Of a stretch of DNA of 54,419 nucleotides, positions 18,255 to 25,790 are shown piece by piece. A program made the translations under genes and the position numbers. The DNA is taken from assembly GCF_023111095.1 (NCBI RefSeq), contig NZ_JALGYW010000030.1, positions 1-54,419 on the forward strand, in the 5' to 3' direction. Source of the DNA: Maribellus sp. YY47. GTDB taxonomy: Bacteria > Bacteroidota > Bacteroidia > Bacteroidales > Prolixibacteraceae. The notes under the pieces were generated by a model that was not told where the DNA came from, did not search any database, and saw nothing but the letters and a program-made list of their open reading frames with translations. Position 1 is the first letter of the stretch; the number at the start of each line of letters is the position of its first letter.

Positions 18255-19139
18255 TTAGTTATTTTTTGTTAGATAAACATCCAAATCAGAAAGCCATTCT
18301 CGGGTTCCCCGATATTTACAGCTGAAGGACGCAAGCTTTGCTGCTTTCGTCAAAGCAAGATTAAACTGATGTTCAAAAAGATAGTAATAACAAAATGCCC
18401 CATGTAAAATATCACCGGCTCCAAGCGTATCAACCGAAATAATATTATCAACCGCAATTTCTCCTTTGTTACCAGCATGGCTGACCAAAATACTTTCGGC
18501 TCCCCGGGAAATTGCAAATGCGCCAATTCCGCATTTTTCGAGAAAATTAAACACTTCGTTAACCGATGAACACAAGGGCGGATAAAAATCGGAAGAACAA
18601 ATGGCAATATCAGCTAACGAAAGAAGTTCCTGAAACTGTGGCTTCCAGCTACCGCAATCGAGCACTACAGGAATTTTACGTTGTTTTGCTTCCCTGGCCA
18701 AAGCAACACTGAACTCCGGATAAAAACCATCCAACAGTATTATTTCCGGCTTTATTTCATCCAGGATTTGTTTCGGCGCAATACAAGGATGAATCGTTTT
18801 GGGATGATGCGTAAAAATATTCCGGTCGCCATTCTCTGCAGTAACTACCGATGCAATAACCGGCTGATAGCTTTTATCATCTAAAAGATCAATGAATTCC
18901 AAATTATGATTCTGAAAATCCTGTGTTATAAAATCAGAAAAACCATGCTTCCCTGCTGCGCTAATAAAATATACGCCCTTATTCAACGCCGAAAAAGCAA
19001 CGGCCGCATTTGCTGCCGGGCCACCAACCATTATTTCGGGGCTACCGGTTTTCACTTTTTTGTTAGCCCCGGGAAACACATCCACAAAATACTGAATGTC
19101 GATCGTTGTTAAGCCAACAAAAAGTCCTCTGAATTTCAT
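18255..19139 (-). CDS. PfkB-family carbohydrate kinase
   Basis: The 294-residue protein fits the ribokinase/PfkB family. The C-terminal anion-hole motif DTLGAGDILHGAF is complete with its catalytic Asp, and the N-terminal substrate region has GGPAANAAVAFSAL. Length is typical. The family phosphorylates sugars or nucleosides with ATP. The substrate cannot be told from sequence; the FxGLTTIDIQYFVD start is similar to ketohexokinase-like and sulfofructose-kinase-like members. It lies 31 bp upstream of the phosphatase gene on the same strand, so the two may be cotranscribed. Confidence 0.85.
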   Translation of the reverse strand: MKFRGLFVGLTTIDIQYFVDVFPGANKKVKTGSPEIMVGGPAANAAVAFSALNKGVYFISAAGKHGFSDFITQDFQNHNLEFIDLLDDKSYQPVIASVVTAENGDRNIFTHHPKTIHPCIAPKQILDEIKPEIILLDGFYPEFSVALAREAKQRKIPVVLDCGSWKPQFQELLSLADIAICSSDFYPPLCSSVNEVFNFLEKCGIGAFAISRGAESILVSHAGNKGEIAVDNIISVDTLGAGDILHGAFCYYYLFEHQFNLALTKAAKLASFSCKYRGTREWLSDLDVYLTKNN

Positions 19140-19447
19140 CCGTTCGAAATTAAACTGCCTTCATTCTTATGAAACATTCTTGAGATCAAGAAATTACCAA
19201 CAGAAATGAAAGCAAAGATGTATACTCCTATCCGGTACTAATTTTTAAAGCAGAATATCCGTTGTGGAATTCCCAATATCCAACTTTCCGGATTTTGTTG
19301 GATATTTTACATTCAAAATTGAGAATTGGATATTTTCAAAAATTGACTTCCTGAAAAAAAGAAAAGCTGCCAGAGAATATCTGACAGCTAAAATATTTTT
19401 CCAAGAAGTTGTAGTCTGAAATCAACTTCCTGTTCGTGACAGCCTGA
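19140..19447. other. Intergenic region between pfkB-like gene and fabG
   Basis: There is no gene here. It holds the fabG terminator (19352-19389) and a perfect 10-bp inverted repeat, AATATCCAAC at 19275-19284 and GTTGGATATT at 19297-19306, with a further partial copy (TTGGATATTTT) near 19326. The repeat lies about 136 bp upstream of the kinase start and could be an operator or a second hairpin. Confidence 0.6.
19352..19389 (-). terminator. Intrinsic terminator of fabG
   Basis: On the minus strand AGCTGTCAGA pairs with TCTGGCAGCT, with one imperfect pair, and is followed by TTTTCTTTTTTT. It lies 58 bases past the fabG stop. Confidence 0.75.
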
Positions 19448-20194
19448 TTAGGTATTCATCGCACCGCAAACAGTGATCACCTGTCCGCTAACATACGACG
19501 AAAGATCAGAAGCCAGGAAAGTAGCAACTCCGGCCACTTCTTCCGGTGTTCCGCCACGTTTCATCGGGATTGATTCTTCCCATGCCTTGCGGGCTTCTTC
19601 CGGTATTTTGCCGGTCATTTCGGTAATGATAAAACCAGGTGCGATGGCATTCGAACGAATTCCTCTTGAGCCCAGTTCGCGCGCTATAGATTTGGTAAAA
19701 CCAATAATACCCGCTTTTGATGCAGAATAGTTGGACTGGCCGGCATTTCCACTAACACCTACTACAGAACTTAAATTTACAATGGAGCCGCTGCGTTGCT
19801 TCAACATGGTTTTTTGAGCAGCTTTTGTGAAATTGAATACCGATTTAAGGTTCACGTTAATTACCGCATCCCACTGTTCTTCTGTCATTCGCATCAACAG
19901 CGTATCTTTTGTAATTCCGGCGTTGTTCACCAATACATCAATTCTTCCGAAATCGCTTACAATCTGGTTCACCACTCTGTCTGTATCGTCAAACTTGCTG
20001 GCATCCGAAGCATAACCTTTTGCCTCCACCCCCAAAGCTTTTAATTCAGCTTCAGTTGCTTTCATATTTTCGTCTTCAAAAAGATCAGTGAAGGCAATGT
20101 TACAACCTTCTTGTGCAAATTTTACGGCAATTGCTTTTCCGATTCCGCGTGAAGCGCCGGTAACAATCGCGGTCTTTCCTTCAAGTAGTTTCAT
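19448..20194 (-). CDS. fabG: 3-oxoacyl-[acyl-carrier-protein] reductase
   Basis: The 248-residue protein is a classical short-chain dehydrogenase of FabG type. It has the NADPH-binding GASRGIGKA motif (residues 13-21), NNAG in VLVNNAGITKD, the catalytic serine in NLSSVVG and YSASKAG (Tyr and Lys of the triad). It reduces 3-oxoacyl-ACP in fatty acid elongation. High similarity to the FabG pattern (IRSNAIAPGFI, VSGQVITVCGAM) makes a specialised reductase less likely. It stands alone here and not in a fab cluster, as often in this phylum. Its own promoter lies at 20255-20285. Confidence 0.93.
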   Translation of the reverse strand: MKLLEGKTAIVTGASRGIGKAIAVKFAQEGCNIAFTDLFEDENMKATEAELKALGVEAKGYASDASKFDDTDRVVNQIVSDFGRIDVLVNNAGITKDTLLMRMTEEQWDAVINVNLKSVFNFTKAAQKTMLKQRSGSIVNLSSVVGVSGNAGQSNYSASKAGIIGFTKSIARELGSRGIRSNAIAPGFIITEMTGKIPEEARKAWEESIPMKRGGTPEEVAGVATFLASDLSSYVSGQVITVCGAMNT

Positions 20195-20254
20195 TTTAAA
20201 ATATGTTTTGTTCTGTTATTCGTATAACAACATTTGCAGGTAAAAACTGCGAGG

Positions 20255-20285
20255 CAAATATAATTTTTCTTCATCGGAAAAGAAA
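20255..20285 (-). promoter_or_regulatory. Promoter of fabG
   Basis: On the minus strand TTTC (20282-20285) and TATATTTG (20255-20262) are 19 bases apart. The -7 box matches the Bacteroidota consensus and the -33 box differs in one base. It lies about 60 bases before the fabG ATG. Confidence 0.65.
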
Positions 20286-20363
20286 CGCAGCCTAATTAAT
20301 ATGTTGTTTTACTGGCAACAAATCCGGAATGCCGATTAAACTTCAAACCATTGGTTGAAAAGT

Positions 20364-21101
20364 TCAAAACAACTCGGCTGCCAGTTTCGTCATAACCTCC
20401 GATGCTTTTCCTTTTAAATGAATGTCGGTGATCTGCGACGTAAAACTCGATTCCTCGGGATTAATCTCAATAATGGTTGCGCCGCTCTGTTTGGCAATTC
20501 GGGGCACATACGAAGCCGGAGTTACTTCTCCTGTAGATCCGATAATTAAACAGACCTCGGCTTTTTCAGCGGCTGCAAATGAATTGGAATATGCCTCGTG
20601 AGGAATTCCTTCCCCAAAAAAGATGAAATCAGGTTTCAGTATTTCACCGTCGTTTTTGCATTTGGGCGGCAGCGACTTTAAATCCACTTCACTCACGTCG
20701 TACACGGCTTCGCATTTCAAACATTTCAACTTTTTCGAATTGCCATGAAACTCATGCACCATTTTATTTCCCGCTTCGTAATGCAGGTTATCAATATTTT
20801 GCGTAATAACGGCCTGTAAAAGCCCTTTCTGTTCCATTTCGGCCAAAACCAAATGAGCAGGATTGGGTTTTGCATCGGCAAAAAAATCGTAGAATATTTC
20901 CCGGATGTACACCCAGCATTCATCCGCGTGATCGAGGTAATACCCCAAATCCAGCACTTCCGGATTGTATTTGTTCCACAAACCGTGTTCCCCCCTGAAC
21001 GGCGGCACCCCGCTCTCGACCGATATTCCGGCACCAGTAAAAGCAATTGTGTAGTTTGATTTCTTAATTATTTTAGCTGATTCTTTCAGAAGCAAGTCCA
21101 T
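20364..21101 (-). CDS. SIR2-family NAD-dependent protein deacylase
   Basis: The 245-residue protein is a bacterial sirtuin (CobB-like). NAD-binding motifs are FTGAGISVESGVPPFRG (residues 21-37) and QNIDNLH (101-107), and the catalytic histidine is His119 (HEFHGN). The zinc module is incomplete: Cys127 and Cys130 form CLKC, but of the second pair only Cys148 (PPKCKNDGEI) is left, and the residue where the fourth cysteine is expected is not cysteine. Sirtuins remove acetyl or other acyl groups from lysine and consume NAD. The gene is expected to be active for NAD binding; zinc binding may be weakened. Confidence 0.9.
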   Translation of the reverse strand: MDLLLKESAKIIKKSNYTIAFTGAGISVESGVPPFRGEHGLWNKYNPEVLDLGYYLDHADECWVYIREIFYDFFADAKPNPAHLVLAEMEQKGLLQAVITQNIDNLHYEAGNKMVHEFHGNSKKLKCLKCEAVYDVSEVDLKSLPPKCKNDGEILKPDFIFFGEGIPHEAYSNSFAAAEKAEVCLIIGSTGEVTPASYVPRIAKQSGATIIEINPEESSFTSQITDIHLKGKASEVMTKLAAELF

Positions 21102-21140
21102 GACCCAATGAATTTCAATAAATATATTTAAATGTCGTCA

Positions 21141-22112
21141 TTAGGAGAAAAAATTTCTAATTTCTTCTTCAAAAATTTTTTCCTGCTTTTCAATCGATTT
21201 CCGGTACGGTTCGAATTGTTTTATCTTAACATCGTAATTATCAATGCATTCTTTGATTTTATTTCCAATTTGTTTAATTAACCGTTCGTCATCCTCGAAT
21301 TTAAACTCATCATCAATCGGAATATCCACCGCATTTTCTGCCGCTCCAAGTTTTCCGGTTACTACACAATTATGCAGAACAGCTGCTTCGCGTGGGAAAC
21401 GGTCTCTTCCGGGATGATTGCCAAAATCGATATAAACTTTGGCAGAGGCAATTCGATCAGCTACCTGCGCAGGCGTTAGATTTATTAGCGGAACCCATTT
21501 AATTTCGGGGTGAGAATCAATAATTTTTTTGGTGAATTCCTTGCCTTTTCGTGGGTTGTAAAGCACAATATTTTCTTTCTCTTCGGCTGATATTGCTTTT
21601 GATTTTGAAATAAAATCTTCTCGAATGTAATCTGTGAGGTATGAACACCTTTCAATATTGTTTCTTTTTAGGTGAATCTCGGCATATTTCGATTGTACCA
21701 GGTGATCGGTAATTCCGTTGTGATACTTTGGATTTTCAATCTTAAAAAACTTCTTTATTCCTAAAGCTGCAAATACCCGGTTTTTAAACCGATTTCTCGA
21801 TATATAATAGTTATCTACACTTTGCCACCAAATAATCTTTTGAATGTTTCGGTATTTATATAACTCAAATGTACGTGTCTCTGGCACGATAAGCACATTG
21901 CTTGCATCATCCTCAATTTCAAACACATAATCACTGATGTATTTTTTATAATTGGGATGAATAGGATCATTCATTTTCTTCAAATAAAACATTCGGGCAT
22001 TATGCCCTGATTGATTTAATTTGGCTACTAACTGATGAAGAAGCTCAGGACCTCCGCTAGCAACCTGCGGCTTACAGGCAATATAAATTTTCGAGTTAGA
22101 TGTTAGTTTCAT
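21141..22112 (-). CDS. Glycosyltransferase-like protein of a surface polysaccharide locus
   Basis: The 323-residue protein has features of GT-B glycosyltransferases. These are an N-terminal PQVASGGPELLHQL segment, an LYNPRKGKEFTKKII stretch that would start the second Rossmann half, and KVYIDFGNHPGRDRFPREAAVLHN, which resembles the acceptor/nucleotide region of family 4 enzymes. No signal peptide or membrane segment is visible. It ends 39 bp before the sirtuin gene region and begins 32 bp after the stop of glf (same strand), so it is probably cotranscribed with glf. The context suggests transfer of galactofuranose or another cell-surface sugar, but that is inferred only from the neighbour. 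Confidence 0.65.
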   Translation of the reverse strand: MKLTSNSKIYIACKPQVASGGPELLHQLVAKLNQSGHNARMFYLKKMNDPIHPNYKKYISDYVFEIEDDASNVLIVPETRTFELYKYRNIQKIIWWQSVDNYYISRNRFKNRVFAALGIKKFFKIENPKYHNGITDHLVQSKYAEIHLKRNNIERCSYLTDYIREDFISKSKAISAEEKENIVLYNPRKGKEFTKKIIDSHPEIKWVPLINLTPAQVADRIASAKVYIDFGNHPGRDRFPREAAVLHNCVVTGKLGAAENAVDIPIDDEFKFEDDERLIKQIGNKIKECIDNYDVKIKQFEPYRKSIEKQEKIFEEEIRNFFS

Positions 22113-22144
22113 AAAAATAGTGTTTTGTCGAGCTATATATTTTA

Positions 22145-23254
22145 TTAAATAACTTGTTGTGCTTTGTCTAAGGCTTTTTCAATTACCTGGTGCATGTCGT
22201 AGTACTTGTACTCTGCTAAACGGCCACCAAAAATTATATTGTTATTCTCTTTTGACAATTTTAAATACATTTCATATATAGCTTGATTCTTCGCATCGTT
22301 TATTGGATAATAAGGTTCTTTATCTTGTGAGAATTCATGTGGATATTCTCGTGTAATGATAGTTTTATCCTGTTGTCCGAATTCAAAATGTTTGTGCTCT
22401 AATATACGTGTAAACGGCACTTCTCTTTCTGTATAATTAACAACTGCATTCCCCTGAAAATTTTCAGTTTGCAGTACTTCATGCTCAAAATGCAGACTTC
22501 TGTATTCCAATTTTCCAAACTGATAATCAAAAAACTCATCAATTTTTCCGGTAAATACAACTTTATCTGCTAGTGCATGCAGATTCGTCCTTTCCTCAAA
22601 ATAATTAACCTCTGTTCTAACTTCTATTCCTTCCAACAGTTTCTTCACTAAATTAGTGTAACCACCAATCGGAATTCCCTGATATAAATCGTTAAAATAG
22701 TTATTGTCAAAGGTGAAACGAAAAGGAAGTCTGCGGATAATAAAAGCCGGAATTTGTGTCGCAGGCCGCCCCCACTGTTTTTCGGTATATCCTTTTATCA
22801 GTTTCTCGTAAATGTCTTTACCGCCCAAAACCAGGGCCTGTTCTTCCAGGTTTTTAGGGTTTTGAATGTGTTTATAGGCATTTCGTTGTTCTGCAATTTT
22901 GTGCTTAGCTTGTTCGGGCGTACATACTCCCCATAACTGGTAAAAAGTATTCATGTTAAAGGGAAGATTATAAAGCCGACCTTTATAATTGGCTACCGGT
23001 GAATTCGTGTATCGGTTAAACTCCACCAAGTTGTTTACGTAATCCCAAACTCGTTTATTGCTGGTATGAAAAACATGGGCTCCATAAACATGAACATTTA
23101 TATCCTCTCGTTTTTCGGTGTAAATGTTTCCGGCAACATGTTTTCGTTTATCAATTACCAAACATTTTTTTCCTCTTTTCTTCATTTCTGCAGCAAAAAC
23201 AGATCCGAATAATCCAGCTCCAACAATTAGGAAATCATAAGTGCATTTAGGCAT
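22145..23254 (-). CDS. glf: UDP-galactopyranose mutase
   Basis: The 369-residue flavoprotein converts UDP-galactopyranose to UDP-galactofuranose for surface polysaccharides. The FAD-binding Rossmann motif is at the N-terminus (DFLIVGAGLFGSVFAAEM, residues 6-23). Other family signatures are HVAGNIYTE, YGAHVFHTSNKRVWDYV and GYTEKQWGRPATQIP. The C-terminus has NIIFGGRLAEYKYYDMHQV, which carries conserved arginine and flavin-contact residues. Length agrees with bacterial Glf. It heads a two-gene unit with the downstream glycosyltransferase-like gene and is divergent from mnmE. Confidence 0.96.
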   Translation of the reverse strand: MPKCTYDFLIVGAGLFGSVFAAEMKKRGKKCLVIDKRKHVAGNIYTEKREDINVHVYGAHVFHTSNKRVWDYVNNLVEFNRYTNSPVANYKGRLYNLPFNMNTFYQLWGVCTPEQAKHKIAEQRNAYKHIQNPKNLEEQALVLGGKDIYEKLIKGYTEKQWGRPATQIPAFIIRRLPFRFTFDNNYFNDLYQGIPIGGYTNLVKKLLEGIEVRTEVNYFEERTNLHALADKVVFTGKIDEFFDYQFGKLEYRSLHFEHEVLQTENFQGNAVVNYTEREVPFTRILEHKHFEFGQQDKTIITREYPHEFSQDKEPYYPINDAKNQAIYEMYLKLSKENNNIIFGGRLAEYKYYDMHQVIEKALDKAQQVI

Positions 23255-23366
23255 TTTATTTTATATTGAGGTTTCAAATGTAATAAATGAGGCAGGAAAT
23301 TACTAGATTAAAAACTATAAATTATGACAACATATATCAACAACGCCCGAACACTTTTATTATCCA

Positions 23367-23374
23367 TATATTTG
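23367..23374 (+). promoter_or_regulatory. Candidate -7 element of mnmE
   Basis: TATATTTG matches TAnnTTTG 23 bases before the mnmE ATG. No good TTTG box lies 19 bases upstream, so only half of the promoter is supported. Confidence 0.4.
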
Positions 23375-23397
23375 TGCCAACATTTTTAGAATAATTC

Positions 23398-24792
23398 ATG
23401 CTTGATCAATCCACCATATGTGCCATTTCTACTTCGCCGGGAATGGGAGCCATTGCGGTAATCCGACTCTCGGGAAGTGAAGCCATCGCTATTGCTGATA
23501 AATCGTTTCGCAGCCCAAATAAGAATAAAAAGCTAGCTGAGCAACTTCCCAATACGCTTCATTTCGGTCAGTTTATTAACGAACAGGAAATTATTGATGA
23601 AGTTGTTGTTGCCTTGTTCAAAGCACCGCACTCTTTTACGGGAGAAGATATTGTGGAAATCTCCTGCCACGGATCAACGTTTATTCAGCAAAAAATTCTG
23701 GAAGTATTGATTGGCAACGGAGCCCGCATGGCTTTGCCTGGCGAGTTTACACAACGTGCATTTTTGAATGGAAAAATGGACCTTTCGCAGGCGGAAGCCG
23801 TTGCCGATGTAATCGCCTCGTCGAATGCTGCGGCCCACAAACTTGCCATCAACCAAATGCGTGGTGGCTTTTCTAAAGAAATTGGCGCTTTGCGCGAACA
23901 ACTTTTGCATTTTACAGCTATGGTGGAACTCGAGCTCGACTTTAGCGAAGAAGATGTGGAGTTTGCCGACAGAAGAGAACTTCGCAATCTGACCGAAAGA
24001 ATAGAACGCCTCCTTCGCAAACTGAAAAACTCCTTTCAACTTGGGAATGCCATCAAAAATGGAATTCCTGTAGCTATTGTCGGAGAAACAAATGTTGGTA
24101 AGTCTACCCTACTAAATGCCTTACTGAACGAAGACAAGGCGATTGTTTCCGATATCCACGGAACTACGCGTGATGTGATTGAAGATGTAGTAAACATTCA
24201 CGGAACCGCGTTTCGCTTTTTTGATACAGCGGGCATCCGTGAAACCAGCGATCACATCGAGAATCTGGGAATTGAGAGAAGCTACAGCAAGCTGGAACAA
24301 GCAACCGTAGTTTTACTTGTAGTGGATACCAACAATCCTTTTCCGCTGGTAAAAAGCCGGATTGACAAAATCAGAGAGCGAATTTCACCCGGACAAACCT
24401 TAATAATCGTTGCCAATAAAATCGATTCGGGACTTCGCGATACCATGCAACTTTTGGAAGTTGTGGATTTAGCTGATCACGAGAAAATCGTTTTTGTTGC
24501 AGCCAAACAAAAGGAAAACCTGGACGAGCTAATCGATCACATGGTCCGTTCCATCAACATCGACACCGTTGAACAGGATGTAATTGTTACCAACGCCCGG
24601 CATTATGAGATACTAAAACATGCCCACGAAGCAATTCTGCGTGTTTTAGATGGTTTGGATACCGGAATTACCGGGGATTTTCTTTCACAGGATATTCGCG
24701 AATGTTTGCACTATCTATCAGAGATTACCGGTGAAATCAGCAATTACGAAGTACTGGGGCATATCTTTAAGAATTTCTGTATCGGAAAGTAA
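23398..24792 (+). CDS. mnmE: tRNA modification GTPase MnmE
   Basis: The 464-residue protein is full-length MnmE (TrmE/ThdF), which with MnmG modifies the wobble uridine of some tRNAs at C5. It has an N-terminal folate-binding domain (ISTSPGMGAIAVIRLSG), helical domain, and an inserted G domain with G1 GETNVGKST (about residue 229), HGTTRD, FDTAGIRE and NKID. The C-terminus is FCIGK with the family's essential cysteine. The last 19 bases of the gene are the attachment site of the following 26-kb element. The element keeps the coding sequence complete, so MnmE should be functional, but the original downstream sequence has been moved to 50858. Confidence 0.97.
   Translation: MLDQSTICAISTSPGMGAIAVIRLSGSEAIAIADKSFRSPNKNKKLAEQLPNTLHFGQFINEQEIIDEVVVALFKAPHSFTGEDIVEISCHGSTFIQQKILEVLIGNGARMALPGEFTQRAFLNGKMDLSQAEAVADVIASSNAAAHKLAINQMRGGFSKEIGALREQLLHFTAMVELELDFSEEDVEFADRRELRNLTERIERLLRKLKNSFQLGNAIKNGIPVAIVGETNVGKSTLLNALLNEDKAIVSDIHGTTRDVIEDVVNIHGTAFRFFDTAGIRETSDHIENLGIERSYSKLEQATVVLLVVDTNNPFPLVKSRIDKIRERISPGQTLIIVANKIDSGLRDTMQLLEVVDLADHEKIVFVAAKQKENLDELIDHMVRSINIDTVEQDVIVTNARHYEILKHAHEAILRVLDGLDTGITGDFLSQDIRECLHYLSEITGEISNYEVLGHIFKNFCIGK
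24774..24792 (+). repeat. attL: 19-bp direct repeat at the mnmE stop
   Basis: The sequence tttctgtatcggaaagtaa codes for the last residues FCIGK and the stop of mnmE and recurs exactly at 50839. The match breaks off on both sides. This is the crossover or identity block of the element. Confidence 0.92.
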
Positions 24793-24797
24793 CCACC

Positions 24798-24908
24798 ACA
24801 AAACAAGCAAATACGAAACAATCAACAAACTCCTATATACCCATATTTTAAGAACTTTTCATTCTTCTTCAATTCGTAAATGTTTGTGATATTACTTGCT
24901 TGTTTTGT
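24798..24908. repeat. 13-bp perfect inverted repeat at the left end of the element
   Basis: ACAAAACAAGCAA (24798-24810) is the exact reverse complement of TTGCTTGTTTTGT (24896-24908), 85 bases apart. It begins 6 bp inside the element. It could bind the integrase or an accessory factor, or form a long-range hairpin after mnmE. No gene lies within it. Confidence 0.6.
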
Positions 24909-24914
24909 TCCTTT

Positions 24915-24961
24915 TTGTACCTTCGTTGTACCTCATCGAAAGATTGAGGATTTTTTGTACC
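24915..24961. promoter_or_regulatory. Candidate integrase arm-type sites, left (three TTGTACC)
   Basis: TTGTACC occurs at 24915-24921, 24926-24932 and 24955-24961. The same word appears near the right end at 50795-50801, with ATGTACC at 50784-50790. Short repeats near both ends are typical of arm-type sites of tyrosine integrases. Confidence 0.5.
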
Positions 24962-24970
24962 TATATAGTG

Positions 24971-25026
24971 TATACTTGTCACATTATGACACACTATGTC
25001 ACACTATGTCATACTCTGACACAAAA
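24971..25026 (+). promoter_or_regulatory. Five 10-bp iterons in front of the first element gene
   Basis: From 24977 to 25026 five direct 10-bp units follow without gaps: TGTCACATTA, TGACACACTA, TGTCACACTA, TGTCATACTC and TGACACAAAA. All share TGWCA near the start, so the motif recurs once per helical turn on one face of the DNA. TATACTTG at 24971-24978, one mismatch from TAnnTTTG, overlaps the first unit and may be the -7 box. The array would then lie over the transcription start and 5' leader of the HTH gene beginning at 25038. Autoregulation by that multi-HTH protein is a reasonable inference. Confidence 0.65.
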
Positions 25027-25037
25027 AAGGCGAAATT

Positions 25038-25784
25038 ATGAGTAGTAATTTTACGATACAACGGATTTGCGAATATTGCGGTAATGAGTTTACAGCCCAA
25101 ACCACAAAAACCCGGTATTGCTCAAAAATTTGCAATAATGCAGCTTACAAGCAAAACAAGCGACAAGTGAAAATAAATCAGTCGAATACTGAAACGAAGA
25201 AATCAAAGGAAACAAAACAAAAGCTAGTACCCTCAATAAAGGACAAAGACACATTAACCGTATCAGAAACAGCCTTATTTCTAGGCATAAGCAGAAGAAC
25301 CGTTTACAGATGGTTAGACGACGGGACAATAAAAGGAACTCGTTTCAGCAATAACAAAGTATTATTCTTAAAAGAAGATCTGCTAAGTATTTTCAGGCAA
25401 AACGAAGCCTACGAACGCCCCACTCCTACCGAACGCAAACCTATAACAGAGTTTTATACCATTGAAGAAGTTCAAGAAAAATACAACATTGGGACTACAT
25501 GGGTTTTTAAAATCATTCGTGAAAACAATATCCCGAAAACCAAAATAGGTGGCAAAACTCACGTTTCAAAAAAGCATATTGATAGCTACTTTAAAAAGAA
25601 GCGGGATGATGTTTCAACTATTACCGAATGGTACACAGTAAAAGAGGTACAGGAAAAATATAACCTATCACGCGATCAGGTTTATAACCGGGTTCATGAA
25701 AACGCAATTCCTAAAGAGCGAAAAGGAAAGTTTGTACAGATTTCCAAACAGCACTTTGACGAACTATTCATAATTAAACAGTAA
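25038..25784 (+). CDS. Zinc-ribbon protein with three excisionase/MerR-type HTH units
   Basis: The 248-residue protein has an N-terminal four-cysteine motif (CEYCGNEF, then YCSKICN; residues 12-34) that should bind zinc. Three helix-turn-helix units follow: about residues 74-120 ([20 protein letters not shown]), 134-182 ([20 protein letters not shown]) and 193-243 ([20 protein letters not shown]). Units two and three are clearly duplicates. Each has the excisionase/helix-turn-helix_17 layout with a C-terminal wing. It probably regulates the integrase, excision, or both. It sits 6 bp before the integrase in the same operon, directly behind the iteron array. Multiple HTH units next to repeated sites suggest cooperative binding. 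Confidence 0.75.
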   Translation: MSSNFTIQRICEYCGNEFTAQTTKTRYCSKICNNAAYKQNKRQVKINQSNTETKKSKETKQKLVPSIKDKDTLTVSETALFLGISRRTVYRWLDDGTIKGTRFSNNKVLFLKEDLLSIFRQNEAYERPTPTERKPITEFYTIEEVQEKYNIGTTWVFKIIRENNIPKTKIGGKTHVSKKHIDSYFKKKRDDVSTITEWYTVKEVQEKYNLSRDQVYNRVHENAIPKERKGKFVQISKQHFDELFIIKQ

Positions 25785-25790
25785 CACACA

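Noticed and set aside
21141-23254. A capsule or O-antigen cluster around glf.
   Set aside because: Only two genes (glf and a glycosyltransferase-like gene) are present; no Wzx/Wzy, priming transferase or further transferases are next to them.
24977-25026. The 10-bp direct repeats could be taken for a small CRISPR array.
   Set aside because: Units follow each other with no spacers, are far too short, and no cas gene is present anywhere in the window.
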